Notes: a model not told the origin generated them from the sequence alone. A DNA stretch of 64,000 nucleotides from Anaeramoeba flamelloides (GCA_027625915.1 JANTQA010000032.1:13532001-13596000), one strand, 5' to 3'. Shown: positions 22,267 through 34,590, numbered from the stretch's first letter. Program-made: numbers and translations.

Positions 22267-22584
22267 TTATTTTGATTTCATTTTAAAATAGTCTTGTGTT
22301 GATGACAAACGGTATAAATAAAGAGGCCAAATTGACTTGAATATAAAGTTGAAATTAAGAGAAGTAAGAGGAAAAAATAAGCTTGTTAAATTGATCTTGT
22401 TTTGTTCAAGAATTTCGAAAAGTTTGATTGATCGATAAACATTCTTTTTAATTTTCCTCAATAAAAAAAAACTTCGAAAATCAAAATTTGCAATCATTTG
22501 GTTTTCTATAAATTTCCAAACTTTGAAATCTTTTTTGTTTTTAAGTCTATGGAATTGTAACCAATATAGTTCACAAAATACCAT
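22267..22584 (-). other. Possible short gene or coding remnant, 105 codons
   Basis: ATG-initiated frame whose middle reads like a helical protein (KDFKVWKFIENQMIANFDF, then LLRKIKKNVYRSIKLFEILE). No family recognised. Composition is less repetitive than its surroundings, but there is no supporting domain and it stands between repeats and another weak coding stretch. It may be an exon of a decayed gene. Confidence 0.2.
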
Positions 22585-22821
22585 TACTTATGGGTTTTTT
22601 GGATTGTTGAGATCAAAATAAATGTCTATTGCAAAAATGGAGGTTTTTCGATTTAATTTTTCAATCTAATGAGATATATCAACAAACCATAAATTATAAT
22701 TGTGAATAAAATTAATTTTATACTAACCTGTTGAATTGTTGGTGTTATTAGTATCAAAATTCTGTTTGTTTTCGTTATTAAAAGGTGATAAAAGTTGATC
22801 ACTTATTTCCTTTTTTCCATT

Positions 22822-23009
22822 AAAATTTCTTGAAGATTGTCAAGTTTGTCGAACATTCAACAATAAAAAAAGAACCAAGTAAATTAACAGGGTCGGAATT
22901 TCAGTCTATTGCTTCTTCAATTTATTTTGGAAAAGAAAAATTAGAAAATGATAATTTATTCGTATTTATAATTACAAAATATTTGTTGACTTTCCGAAAT
23001 CAGCATTAA
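22822..23009 (+). other. Possible exon or remnant of a RhoGAP-like domain
   Basis: About 61 open codons without ATG. The first half, LKIVKFVEHSTIKKEPSKLT then GSEFQSIASSIYFG, follows the pattern of the RhoGAP helix in which hydrophobic residues and H/N-S precede S/N-K-M/L-T and an (L/I)A stretch. No arginine-finger exon was found upstream on this strand, so it is either a stray exon or debris. The likeness is weak; treat it as a hint. A possible donor (GTATTT) follows at about 22971. Confidence 0.22.
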
Positions 23010-23487
23010 TTTTAATAACCATCCCATTGCGCCAATTTAAACGATTGGTTCGTGAGGTTTAACTTTTATTTAAAAAATAAAATCAAAAAAAAAAGTAAGA
23101 TGTTTATATTTAAATTAATTTGTTGACATAAGGGAATTATCCTTCAAAGAAATAGAAAGGAAACCATTGGTTGACCAAAACCCAATAAATTGTCAGGATC
23201 ATACCTGACTTACATTCCATTTTTGCAAATAATATTAAAATTTTTATGTAAAATAAAAATCCACTTTTTGAGAATTTTCTGAAGTTATTTTCGAAGAAAA
23301 ATTTATTGGGTATCTAGCTTTCCCCATACATTAACTTTTGACTGCTCCAATTTAGCGAAAAAAAAGAAGGAAAAAAAACGAAATTAGTTATTAACCAACC
23401 CTAAAAAGAGCTCTAAAAAAACGTTTTCACAAATTTAAAGGACAAACAATAAAACGAAAAAGCAAAGAAATAGAAAAAAGTAAATGG

Positions 23488-24576
23488 ATGAAAAATCATT
23501 TCTTGCAAGTTATAAAAAGATCAGAAAAATCATTCAAAAATATGGGAAATGGTATCAAACTTGCCGAGCATGGTGGTTGTACTCTAGAAAATAAGGAAGT
23601 GATGGATTATCAGTGTATATGTAATTATGATGGTGTAAGTGAATACCAGTATATTTTCTTGTCATTCTCAATCCTCTCGTTATTTGCGACAGCCTATTTA
23701 TTAATTGAAACTTACCGGATTGTCAAAAAGAATAAATTGTTGTTCCCACATCTGAAATTAAAATTCTTGTCTTTGTCTGTCGCTTTGGTGTGGTCAATCC
23801 TCTCTACAGTATATTTTGGTGTTGATCCACATCAATGCAAAAGAAGATTTAGCAATGTAATGGAATCTATATTATATGGCTTAGGAATCTGCCTGCCCGC
23901 AATTCTACTTATGATTGTTATTTTTCGTTGGCTAGATCTCTTAAAGGCATCTTTTTCGAAGCAGAACCACGCGCTTTTCAAGCCTGTGATCAAGAAGTAT
24001 TTTTTTTCTCTTCTGATTTTTTGGTTCCTTTTTGAGATCATCTGCAGGATCTTTTGGGTTGGCTCTACTTATTACATTTACTCAATTTGGGGATGTCTCT
24101 ATACCTTTGTTTGCTTTGTTGGCTATTTGGTACTTGGTACAAAGTTGAATCGAAAGCTTCTTTATGGTGCAAAGTTGGCTGGATCTATCGATCCAACTCG
24201 AAGAAAGCAGATCAACCAAATCTATAAAGTTGGTATTGCAGGTTGCTTAATATGCATCACCAGCTTTTTTGGAATGCTAATTGCGATGGCCGTCAATTGC
24301 TTTGTCCAAGCTAAGTGTAGCTTTTATATGGAGAATGCTTGGAAAATTGAACAGCTCCTAATTGTATGGCTATATATTTGGCTTGCTTGGGTTGGAAATA
24401 GACATATCAAAAATCCCAAAAAGCCCAATAAAAACAAAACAGAAAAATATAAGCCAGATGTGGAATTAGTTGAAAAAAGAAGTGATCTTGAAGACGAAAG
24501 GAATACTTCTCAGCCTAATTCTTATTCTAATTCTAATTCTAAATCTAGAACAGATTCTTCCTTTTCGGATAATTAG
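23488..24576 (+). CDS. Seven-helix membrane protein, possibly THH1/TOM1/TOM3-like
   Basis: Single-exon frame of 362 residues ending in TAG. Seven hydrophobic segments at about residues 54-78, 89-110, 126-152, 168-188, 194-216, 246-272 and 283-305. The N-terminus holds several cysteines (GGCTLE, YQCICNYDG), consistent with an outside-facing disulfide region. The long polar C-tail is rich in Lys, then acidic and Ser/Asn-rich, as in cytosolic tails of receptors. The overall layout suits a GPCR-like or THH1/TOM1/TOM3-domain protein, but I see no diagnostic motif (no DRY, no NPxxY), so the family is a guess. The ATG at 23488 is the first in frame; M19 (MGNGIKLAEHGG) is an alternative start. The codons are clearly richer in G+C than the flanks, supporting a real gene. 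Confidence 0.8.
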   Translation: MKNHFLQVIKRSEKSFKNMGNGIKLAEHGGCTLENKEVMDYQCICNYDGVSEYQYIFLSFSILSLFATAYLLIETYRIVKKNKLLFPHLKLKFLSLSVALVWSILSTVYFGVDPHQCKRRFSNVMESILYGLGICLPAILLMIVIFRWLDLLKASFSKQNHALFKPVIKKYFFSLLIFWFLFEIICRIFWVGSTYYIYSIWGCLYTFVCFVGYLVLGTKLNRKLLYGAKLAGSIDPTRRKQINQIYKVGIAGCLICITSFFGMLIAMAVNCFVQAKCSFYMENAWKIEQLLIVWLYIWLAWVGNRHIKNPKKPNKNKTEKYKPDVELVEKRSDLEDERNTSQPNSYSNSNSKSRTDSSFSDN

Positions 24577-25019
24577 TTTATTTTATTTCAAAATAATGAA
24601 TAGTTGTATTAACAATTTATTTGGTCGAGGATATTTTAGTTTTTGTTCGTTTTTACTAGTTATAAGTAATACCTTTATTATCCAAACAGCCTTATTTTAT
24701 ATTTTTGAAAAAATTAATTTGTCTGGATTCTTTTAACTAGACACCACATCATTCTTTCCAGATAAGTAGTAAAAAAAAAAAAAGAACAAATAATTTTGGA
24801 ATATTAAAGATCTGTGGAGTTTGCACAATAGGTATTAATTGCTTTAATTTTGTTCTGTTGTTAAAAAGTCATCCCACGGTTGGTGATTTTTTCCAAAAAA
24901 AGTTGCTTACAATCCGAGTTTCATATTCTTTGAGGGGTAAAATCCAATAGAGAAAATATAAAAAATGTTTTTAAATAAAGTTCTTTTAATGAACGAGGAA
25001 AATAAAAAACATTTTCTGG

Positions 25020-25530
25020 TATACTGTAGTCAAAATAAAACATGCAAAAAAATTTAATATGTGTTTCATAATAAAAAACTGTCTTTTTTTGTTATAAAAG
25101 ACCTATACATTAACCAATCAAAGAAACTGATAATAAACCCTAAAAAAAATATGGTATTGGTTTCTTAAAGTTCTATTATTTAAAATGAAATTCTAAAAAT
25201 GAAGGATCAAATTGTAAAATTTATCTCCAAAAATAGAGTAAATTTTTGGGAAAATTTTATCCATCAAAAAAACAAAAAAATTCAAAAAAAATTGTGAATA
25301 TTATGGAAAATTTTAAACTATTTGCATGAATAATTTAAATTTTACTTAAAATAACCTGACCTTTACTTTCAAAATTGATTTGAACTTAGGTATACTATTG
25401 GGTAGTTGATTAGATGTTGTATTAGGTACAAGAAGAATAAAAAAAGCATGGATAATATTTCGAAACACGGATTATAGTCTTTGTGCACGCATTATTTTGA
25501 TCACTGTATTTTATAGCAAATTCAAAAACA
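25020..25530 (+). mobile_element. Family H Tc1/mariner-like MITE, best copy
   Basis: About 510 bp. Ends: TACTGTAGTCAAAATAAAAC on the left and GCATTATTTTGATCACTGTA on the right, forming an inverted repeat of the classic TACAGTGNTCAAAATAA type seen in Tc1/mariner elements. Interior shared with 20990-21472 and 49020-49510. No transposase. Confidence 0.8.
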
Positions 25531-27714
25531 TTTTACCCAATCTTGAAATTGAAAAATGACGTAAAAATCTGGTTGCCAATATCAAATTATCTTTTAGTAC
25601 TTATTTCTAAAACAAATTAATTGTTTTTAAAAGATTGATCCATTTTCGAAATTTATTGAAAAAGTTCAAAATTCAACATCTTTCTAAATTATTTAAAAAA
25701 AAATTGATTTCCTTTGAAAGAAGATTGAAATCTTATTGTTTCTAAAGGAAGTATACAAAAACACACTAAAAAAATAAAACCACTGAGTTCTAAAATAACA
25801 AAGTTTAAAGAATCTACTTAATGTAAAAAAAATTACAACAATTATTTTAAACTTGTAAAAAAAAGTTAATTTTTATGATTTAAAGAACAGTTTAAATCAA
25901 TTTTTTTCTCTTTAATCAAGAAAAAAATACTGAGAAAAAAACATTTATAATCAAATTCAAAATTCTCAGAAAAGACTTTTTTAAAACCTGTAAATATCGA
26001 CTTCTAATCGAAAGAAATACTTTTTAATTAGATTATTTATAATCAATAATTAATTACTAGATCTTAATTATTTCAGTGGGTTAATGACAACACAAAGATT
26101 CAATGTATCAATAGGCTTTGTAATTATTTCTTAATTTTTTTAAGATTTTCAAACAAATATGACAATTCAAATAAATAAATCACCAAAAACAAAAAATAAT
26201 AGATATTATCAAAAAACCCGATTTTAATACAAAAAATTCCTTGTTAATACTCTTGATATTTGTAAAAGAATAATGCCCAATATATTAAATTTCATGAAAT
26301 TTAATAAATATTTGCAAAATAAAATAAATAATCAAATTTTTTTCGAATCTTCAAGTATTAATTATTGGATTTATTTTTATTATATTTTTAAATCAAGATT
26401 TTAGGTTGAAATGTTATTTGTTCATACAAACTCTCCTCATAAATTACTAAAAGTGATATTTCTTCAAAATTAAATTTTTTTGGCAATTTTTTTTTTTATA
26501 ATTGGATACAAAAATACAATAAAAAAGGATCAAATCTTTTTACTGAAAATCTAATTGGTTAAGGAACTTTTTTAAAAATGTTAACCCATCTCTAAAGTTG
26601 ATGAATAAAGTTGTAGATCAAGTTTAATTGTATCCGTTTGGTTATTAATTACCTAATTACCTTTGGGGAGGGGGAAACAATTGATAGTTACTGGTCCCTT
26701 AAAGGAAAGTTAAAATATTAAAAATTTGGATTTTTTTATTGATGAAAATTAAAAATAACATCGATTGATACTAAAACTTGAAGAGATTCTCGATCAAAAT
26801 AAGATAAATTCAAATCATTTTTTGGGCTTACTTCTCTTAATATTAACATAATCTGAAAGTATATTTATCCTCTTATATGTATACCATTTGTGATCAACCC
26901 AAGAATATAAAAATATGAAGTGGAAAGTTCCAAGCTTAATAGAATTTCTGTTTTCGGACCTTCTCAAGTTATTTTCGAATTAGGATTGTGATAAAAAGTT
27001 TTTACCCAAATAATAAATTTTTTGAAACAAAAACCCGAATTTGTACAAAATTTCTTGACCACCACATTTTATAAATCAACAGACATGTTGTTGATCTTAG
27101 AAGTGATCTTCAATAACTATTAAATTAGTTACTCCTGAAAGATCAATGATAAATTAAATTCTAATTCTTGATGGTACTTTTGTACTTCCTTCAAGGAATT
27201 AGTATCACAATAGATGCATATATAATTAAAGTATATTTGCAATTGGAAGAAAACTGCCACATTGGACTTCAGTCAAAATCACTCACTGCAATCTATTATA
27301 ACTTTTATATAAAATAAATTTCTCTATTTTTTATCAAGGATCATAATAAAAAAATATCATTTGTGGAATCTTTTTTAATTATCTTTTCCCAATTAAAATT
27401 GAGATCAATATTTTAGTATTACCAGTATTGAAAAATTCTTAATTATAACGCCAAAAGTAATTAATTTGGTTTGGCAAAATAAAAAAAACACAATATTTTT
27501 AAAAATTAATTTACTTTTTTGATCAATAATTTTTAAAATTGAAGTAGAAATAGACCAAGTTAGAATTTCAATCTATAAAAGAAGATTTAAATTCAAAAAT
27601 AAATTAGAAATTCTTAGTTTTGAATGCATAGGAAAAAATTAAAATTTTCAAAAAAAGACAACGAAAATATTAATTGGGAAGTAGAAAGTATAAAACTGCT
27701 AAACACCAGTTCAA
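25531..27714. other. Intergenic, no gene supported
   Basis: AT-rich, no protein-like frame. At 26605-26705 a segment with TTAATTGTATCCGTTTGG and AGTTACTGGTCCCTTAA is the reverse complement of 31970-32066; it may be an end of a dispersed element whose other end I could not place. Confidence 0.4.
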
Positions 27715-28895
27715 TCAAAGGTACCCAGGTTAAAAATGAACAATTCGTTAATTTTCTAAGAATCAACCAAAATAAGATTATTTAGAAATAAGAGAAACAA
27801 TAAACTTACTATTAGAGTCAATAATTATAAAAGAAATATCTGAACAACCCATAAATTTCACAAAAAAAAAAAAAAGTTAAAAAAATTTTTGGGCCCTTTT
27901 CATGGTAAGGCCCAGTGCCAAATTTCTCAATTTCTTTAAGAAAATTAAAATTTTTGACATTAAGATTTTTTAATTTTATGTGTGTTTATTTTAAAATAAA
28001 CTACAAAGTTTTACTTTTCTTAATGTTAATTTGGAGTTTCAAATATTCACAACTATTAAAAAAGAAATCAGAATATGATACATTCAAAAAAAAAAAAGAA
28101 AAATGCAAAAAATGTGATTATTGTACTCAATATTATGAAAATATAAATCACTTTATTTGGTATTGAGCTAGATATAAATTTATCAGAATCAAATGGAAAA
28201 AAAAAATTGCAAAAATTTTAGAAAAAAACTTATATAAAAATGTAATCCTTAGAAAAAATACCCAAAAACCCTTTAATCTGGTTAATCAAAATTACGAAAT
28301 TTATTGTTCTTGTCGATAATTTTTCATCAAAGCTCTTCTGGTTAGAAAACTTAAGGTAATAAAGAAAAAATGAAAATAAAACAATAGAAAATAAAAAATT
28401 CGTATAATTGTAAAAAAATATACAAATTTGGGTACATAGTGCCCCACTTTGAGAGTCGTGGAATACCAATTTATTAATCACAGTTTGTTGAATCTTATTA
28501 TTAATAATCTTTCTATCGGGTTTTAACTCCTCCTGTTTCAGGACGTGGATAATTTTTAATTTGGTCATGTAAATGATATAATATTTTTTTACTTTAATGT
28601 TTTAATTATTTTTCTTCTTCTCTTTTTTTATTTAGTAAATTTTCTTTGATTACTCCTTTCTCACAATAAATAAATAAATATTTACAACTATTCAAATTGA
28701 CTTTTTTTATAAAAAAAAAAAAGAAAAAAGAAAAAATAAAACAAAAAAGAAAAGAAAAAAAATTGCATCAATTAAAAATACGAAAAAAAAAAAAAAATGA
28801 TAAAATGATAACAAATGATTCAGATTTAAAAATGGAATTTTTAGTTTGAGAAGAATATTAGATTAAAATCCAAGATTAGATTCAATTTCTACAAG
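27715..28895 (+). mobile_element. Family D element split by an insertion
   Basis: The D landmarks are present on the left (AAGAATCAACCAAAATAAG, CCAAATTTCTCAATTTCTTT, TTTTCTTAATGTTAATTTGG; 27715-28060) and on the right (A-rich tract, GATTCAGATTTAAAAATGGA, GTTTGAGAAGAATATTA; 28680-28895). About 600 bp between (28080-28680) are foreign to D and occur nowhere else here. The frames seen inside (a Phe/Lys-rich one forward, a 112-codon one on the minus strand) are not gene-like. Confidence 0.55.
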
Positions 28896-29422
28896 AAAAA
28901 TGGGCAACTTTAACTTGTATATGTTTATTTATAAATTCTCATTCAATTATTATTTTTTACCTTTATTAACTCTGTTTTCAAACCATTTCCTTTCTAAGAA
29001 CACTTCAAAAAACAAATATTTTACAAATGTACCTTTTCATATAAATCAAGAAAAGCCTTTATTCTTCGTTTTTCAAAGCGAATTAAAAAATATTTCAAAA
29101 ATGGAATTTAAAACCAAAAACACTAAAACATTTTTTTGAATTTAACAGTTATATAATAAAAAACAATTAAACAAAAAAAGTTTTCAAAATAGAAAATAAA
29201 AAAATAAAATTGATAAAAAAGGGATTATTTATTCTGTTTCAAAAACCAAAGGGTGAGTAATAAGATTATAAAAAGTTCAAAAAAAATAACTTTTTATTTA
29301 ATTGGAAAAAAGAGAAATCAAAATTAAAAACATTTAATAAAATTTCTAATAAATGAAAAAATAAAATAAAATAAAAAAAAATAAATAAAAAAATTCTTGT
29401 TAATAATAAAAAAACGAATTGA

Positions 29423-31588
29423 TTAAATAAAAGTAAAATCGTCAAGATCATCGTCTTTATTTATTTCCTTTTTTTCAGTTTTTTCATCTTCGTCGATGTC
29501 CCAATCTTCGATCAATTCTAAGGTTTGTTTTTGTAAAAGATCTAATCCTGTCAATTTTTCGAGATATTGAGGATCGTTAAAGACCAATTTCAAAAATTCG
29601 AAACCCTTTTCAAGATAAGCCTTTCTTACGATTTCTGAACAGGCGGTACATTTTTCAAAGGACTTACCATCGATAAGCATCGAGTCAAAATTTGAAATGA
29701 ATCCACGAATAGTGTGGGGGCAAAGGCCTAATTTGCTTTGTCTGGAGTGAGATGTTTTCTTGGTATCTGCCTTCGCGTACCATCCCAAGGGGTGGTGTAA
29801 GATATTAACCAAAATTTCAACTGCTTGTGCTGCGCACAGAGGCGAACAGGCAGGCTTTGTCACTGTGCATTGCATGTCAAGAGATCGATCTGTAAGGGAG
29901 TCCGTGGGGGCGATAATGTCGTTACAGAAGTAGCAACCATGGGACATCTTTCCGATCGGATCAAATTCCCATAAATCCTCGTCTGTGACGATTTTTTTTT
30001 GCTTTCTTCGTTCAATTACATGCTCGGGTTCCTTTTCCATTTTTTTCACAGGCAAACCGTGTCTGATCACGACATAGCCATCAAATCCCAGGGCCAGATT
30101 TAGAATAGGCTTGCCCTTGGCACCACAGATGACGGTGGGCAGCCATCGAGATTCACGGCTGTCTGTCAAGAGGAAAATTACGTCATGCTCGTCGACGAGC
30201 TCTTCAATTCTGGTAATGGCTTTTTCAATTTCTGGTAGGGCCTTTTCGGGCGCAGGATGGCCTGGCATGGGGATCGTTAGAACTTCGCCTTTTGTGATTG
30301 CACTGGGGAAAATTTTTTTCAACTTGGCAGCTGCTGTAGTGGCCTTTTTTTTGCCACCCTCAAGACAATCTTCAAAGTCATATAGCCATTGTCGCACTGG
30401 GTTTGAAAAGGACACATTCCCATTATCGATCAAAGTTATGTGTCGAAAGCCCCAAGCTAATAGCGCTCTCGAGACGGCACAGCCAAGTGTACCTGCGCCA
30501 AATAGCAAGCATTTTGTACTTTTCATTTTCTCCAGATCCAAAGAAGGGATAACGCGCCATCTCATTAATTGTAAATTCAAATCAACAGAGGATTCTGCTA
30601 ATTTATTTGGGCTCATCGAAGCAGATAAATCAACAACACGTGGTCTCAGCTTTCCCTTTTTATCCTTTTCCCACCCAGTCGCCTTAAATGGGCATTTGTC
30701 GCTTGAGATTAATTGTTCAATATTGTCAATGACTGGGAACTTCACTGTAAAGCAAAGACTTGGTTCAAGGCTTTGCTTGACGGGATCCTCTCGATAAGCG
30801 ATCATTGGCAGATTCTTTCCAGACAATTGGGGGAAATTGACGATCAAATTGACAAACAGATTCCTGATCAGCCAAGATGGTGCCTTGGAATGGGAGCTAG
30901 GATCTGTGAATGCAACAAACATTTGGGGCTTTTCTTCAACGTTTTCCGTTTCAACATACAATTTTTCAAAATCGGCTAATGGCGCAGTTGCCAAATTGCC
31001 CTCCTTATCAATTATGACGATAAAGGAGCTTGCTTTTCTCTTTGTTTGCTCTTCGCGGAGCTTTCCCATTTGTGTTTCGTTTAACACCGTTGATAAGCTT
31101 GCAGATGGTTTGGCATACGTGACTTGGGAACCATTGGAGGCCTTCAAAATGAGGGCAGGAAAGCTAAACCAATAATAGAAAATATATTTCTTTAAATTGG
31201 CAAATGAGGTGGAAAAAAATTCACTTAAGAGATCTGGGTTCTTAATGGCCTCACCAGACGCGATGTTTTTCCAAATTTTTTCCACAGTCGATTTGAAAAT
31301 CGCTTTGCGATCCATTTTTTTAAATTGTGTCAGTGTGTTTGAATTATAAAGTGTACCATTGACTCTATACGTTAAAGGTAACGGTTCCTTTGTGTTCTCA
31401 TTTAAGGAGTCACCACTGATTATGATTTGCGATGGTAGACCCTTTGTGTAACCCGTTTTGTAAATCCCTGTCATAGGCTTGGGACTATCGTCAAGCTTCC
31501 ATTCGCCTAACTTGAATTTTGTTAATTTGTACCAATAGGATGGCTCAACAAAAGATGATAAGTTTTGAAATTTGACAATTTGGCTCAT
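29423..31588 (-). CDS. ATG7: ATG7, E1-like activating enzyme of autophagy
   Basis: Intronless, 721 residues (human 703). ATG7 adenylates ATG8 and ATG12 and passes them to ATG3 and ATG10. The N-terminal domain is typical: FVEPSYWYKLTKFKLGEWKL, GTLYNSNTLTQFK, LKKYIFYYWFSFPALIL. The adenylation domain has the nucleotide loop GAGTLGC (residues 364-370), SNPVRQWLYDFEDC and IPMPGHP. Zinc cysteines lie in GCYFCNDIIAP and, near the C-terminus, FEKCTACS. The catalytic cysteine is C574 in LDMQCTVTKP, close to human C572. The C-terminus ends in the acidic WDIDEDE segment that in the family precedes the ATG8-binding tail. The start is the first in-frame ATG (MSQIVKF). G+C is well above the surroundings. 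All key residues are present, so it looks functional. Confidence 0.97.
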   Translation of the reverse strand: MSQIVKFQNLSSFVEPSYWYKLTKFKLGEWKLDDSPKPMTGIYKTGYTKGLPSQIIISGDSLNENTKEPLPLTYRVNGTLYNSNTLTQFKKMDRKAIFKSTVEKIWKNIASGEAIKNPDLLSEFFSTSFANLKKYIFYYWFSFPALILKASNGSQVTYAKPSASLSTVLNETQMGKLREEQTKRKASSFIVIIDKEGNLATAPLADFEKLYVETENVEEKPQMFVAFTDPSSHSKAPSWLIRNLFVNLIVNFPQLSGKNLPMIAYREDPVKQSLEPSLCFTVKFPVIDNIEQLISSDKCPFKATGWEKDKKGKLRPRVVDLSASMSPNKLAESSVDLNLQLMRWRVIPSLDLEKMKSTKCLLFGAGTLGCAVSRALLAWGFRHITLIDNGNVSFSNPVRQWLYDFEDCLEGGKKKATTAAAKLKKIFPSAITKGEVLTIPMPGHPAPEKALPEIEKAITRIEELVDEHDVIFLLTDSRESRWLPTVICGAKGKPILNLALGFDGYVVIRHGLPVKKMEKEPEHVIERRKQKKIVTDEDLWEFDPIGKMSHGCYFCNDIIAPTDSLTDRSLDMQCTVTKPACSPLCAAQAVEILVNILHHPLGWYAKADTKKTSHSRQSKLGLCPHTIRGFISNFDSMLIDGKSFEKCTACSEIVRKAYLEKGFEFLKLVFNDPQYLEKLTGLDLLQKQTLELIEDWDIDEDEKTEKKEINKDDDLDDFTFI

Positions 31589-31969
31589 TTGAAAAAACAA
31601 AAAAAAAAAAGAAAAAATATTTTTGAAAAGAAAGGAGAAAAAAATGAAAATTGTGAAGTGTATTTAGGTTTGGTATTGAAATTCTTGAAGCAAACTAACA
31701 ACTATTTTTTTTTTCCACAAATTTTAAATTATTCTTTTCTTATATTTCTATTTTTACTTTAAAATTTTTTTGGGATTTACACAGATTTTAGTTAGTCATC
31801 AATTTTGTGATTTCTAATTTCACAGGTTTTTAACAAAGAAATTCTTATTTGTATTTTTTGATTTTGGATTCTAAATACTTTATTTATTCTTTAGTTTTTG
31901 AATAGTTTGTTTTCTGAAGCACGAAGAATCAAACAAAAGGTAACTAAGGTTCTAAAAAGAAATTGATTT

Positions 31970-32066
31970 TTAAGGGACCAGTAAATCTTTATTATTTTTA
32001 TCCCAAAAAGGGAATAGAGGAATTATTTAAATACGGATACAATTAAGACCAATAAGAAACTTCGTT
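31970..32066 (-). repeat. Dispersed repeat, inverted relative to 26605-26705
   Basis: TTAAGGGACCAGTAAAT near the left end and ACGGATACAATTAAG near the right match the complement of the segment near 26605-26705. About 95 bp of recognisable similarity; it could be one terminus of a longer decayed element. Confidence 0.4.
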
Positions 32067-34044
32067 TGTCAGCTTTTGAGAAATGAATAATCATTTTTAA
32101 AAGATTTCATTTTCCTATGGAATTTACAATCAAAAAGATTTAATTCTTTTTTGTTTGGTTTTTGAGATCCAAATTAGAAAAAGAAAAATTTGTAAAAATA
32201 TTTTTTATTGTTAAAAAACCTCACTTTTAGGAATTTCTGTGGGTCTGTATTCACTAAAAACCTTGTAACCTTAATCTTATTTTAGAAATATAATAAAAAT
32301 AAATCCAATAGTGAATCCTTGAAGAGTAGATAAATTTCTCTCAATTTTGTTCACAAATAGTTATTAAATTTCTTGAAATTTAAAAGATTAGGTAATATTC
32401 CTTTTCAAATATCTAGGGTATAAGCAAGGATCTGTATAATTAAAATCAGTTATTTGATAATATCAATTATTTTTTTTTTTATGAGAATTTTTAATATTTT
32501 TTGTTGGTTTAAAAAATTTCAAAATAAGAATAAATTTGAATGATATTTAAAACCCTTGAGTTATTAATAATTCACTTCAAAAAAATAAAATTGGGTAATT
32601 AAATATTGATTAAAAATAATCAAATGAAATAGTATTATTTCAGTTACAAGTTGAATTTTTCCAGGTTTTAAAAAAGTAATATGGGAGATTTTTTTATATT
32701 AATAGATGGGTTTTTTTTTTTTTATATTTTTTTATTCAATAATTAGAAAACATTAATATTGAATGGTTTTTTGAATGAAAAAATTATTTTCTATTTAAAT
32801 TTAAAACAATTCTTTTATTTATTTTTGAAATTAAGTAGATTTTTACTACATATAATTAAAAACTCGGTTGTTTCATTTTTAAAGTGTTTTGTGGTATACT
32901 TCCTTTACTTAAAGATACTAAAATTTCTTTCTTCTTCAAAGAAAATATTTTTTTGAATAATTTGGAAATATGGTTATTTTGGAACTTTTTGAAATGAGGA
33001 TAAATGGTGTTTTTTTTGAAAAACAATAATTCATTTCGGAACATAATATTTAAAGTAAGTTTTTTATTGTAACGATTAGGTTTTTACACCAGTTTTTAAT
33101 ACCACAGAGCCATTTATCCCCCCCCTTTTAATTTGATTTTGCTATTAGAATTACTAAATATATATATATATATACATACACACACACACACACATATATA
33201 TATATATGTATATATTAGTTTACTGACCTCTTAAGAAAACCCCGAACAAAGACAAACCCAGAGTAACCAACAAAATCAAAACATAAAAATAAAAAAAGTC
33301 AGCAACTTTTTTTTTTTTTTTATTTTAAGTTTAAGTTTAGAAGCAAAAAAAAACCACCATTATTGCTACTATCCTTTTTTACAAAATTTCAAATCATAAA
33401 TAAATATTTTATTTCAAACCTTTCCAAGGGTTTCTTCAAAATATTTGACAGTACAAGAAAGTTTTTCTGTAAATATAAACTTATCATTTGTATTGAGAAT
33501 GCAACTTTAAGGTCCTAAATTTTGGTCGTTCTTAGGGTGAATAAACTATAAACAACCTATTTTTTCATTAAGGAGTTAATTAGAATTGGTATATTTTTTA
33601 AAGATCTATTCTGTTGATTGTTAATTTTACATTCCCGTTTATAAATATATATCCCATTACCGATGATTAAGATGTTTATCACCAAGTTAAAAAAAACAAA
33701 AAACGATTTACAATGATCTTGTTACACTGATATATTTATTTCCTTATTTATTTTAATACATATTTTAATTATAATAAAAAGTCAAAATAGTTCAAAGATA
33801 AAGTAGTTATTTTATTTTGAATATTTTGTTTTTAAAATTGAAAAAAAAAAAAAATCATATTATTTTATTTTTTTACATTTTTTTAAAGATTTCCATTATT
33901 TTGTTAAATTTATTAAAGAGGAAATTTTATTATAACAATAGTAATAAAAAATACAATTTATTGGTTTATTATTAATACTTATTTAAGAACATTATTAATT
34001 TTAACATAATAATATTAATTTATTTAGATATAACCACCCTTTCA
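32067..34044. other. Intergenic with a compound TA/CA microsatellite
   Basis: No gene supported. A near-symmetric simple repeat (TA)n-(CA)n-(TA)n lies at about 33160-33216, and a run of eight C precedes it at about 33119. Short open frames on both strands are Phe/Lys-rich and not protein-like. Confidence 0.5.
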
Positions 34045-34590
34045 ACCAAAGGGACCAGTTTTATTGGATAAACAGAATATGTTCTACAGTTTAATTCATT
34101 ATTCTTCTCAAACTAAAATTTCAATATTTAGATCAAAATCTTTTTTTATCATTTTGTAAAAAAAAAATTGTTTTTGTATTTTTAATTTTTGCTCTATTTG
34201 CTTTTTTTTTCTTCTCTTTTTGATTTTTTTTAATAAAGTGAAATCTGAAAAAAAATGTTTGGAACTCCAAATTAACATTAAGAAAAGTTAGGCTTGTATA
34301 TTATTTTAAAATTCACACATTTATGAGTGAAAAATATTATTATCAACAATTTTAATTTCCCAAAGAAAATGAGAATTTCGCACGAGACGCTCCAATGAAA
34401 AGGACACAACCAATTTTTTTACATTTTTTTTTAAATATAATGTTTCGTTCAGGTATTTTATTTTATGATTATTGATTTCAATAAAAATTTTATTATTTCT
34501 TGTATTTCTAAACAATCTAAGTATGTGTAATTCTTAAAAATAAAGCGAACTTTTCATTTTTGACTCGGCCACTTTCGATGAAATGGTGTT
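34045..34590 (-). mobile_element. Family D element, reverse copy
   Basis: Reverse complement of the other D copies: CAACCAAAGGGACCAGTTTT, AAACTAAAATTTCAATATTT, CCAAATTAACATTAAGAAAA, AATTTCCCAAAGAAAATGAG. On the minus strand the frame 34515-34321 resembles one in the 58050 copy (both contain FSLxRLVxNSxFLWEIKIV), which may reflect DNA similarity only. Confidence 0.7.

Noticed and set aside
28230-28568. 112-codon minus-strand frame as a gene
   Set aside because: Lies within sequence inserted into a family D element; no recognisable family and Phe-rich C-terminal part.
30111-31175. Plus-strand frames of up to 228 codons opposite ATG7
   Set aside because: They are antisense shadows of the ATG7 coding sequence.
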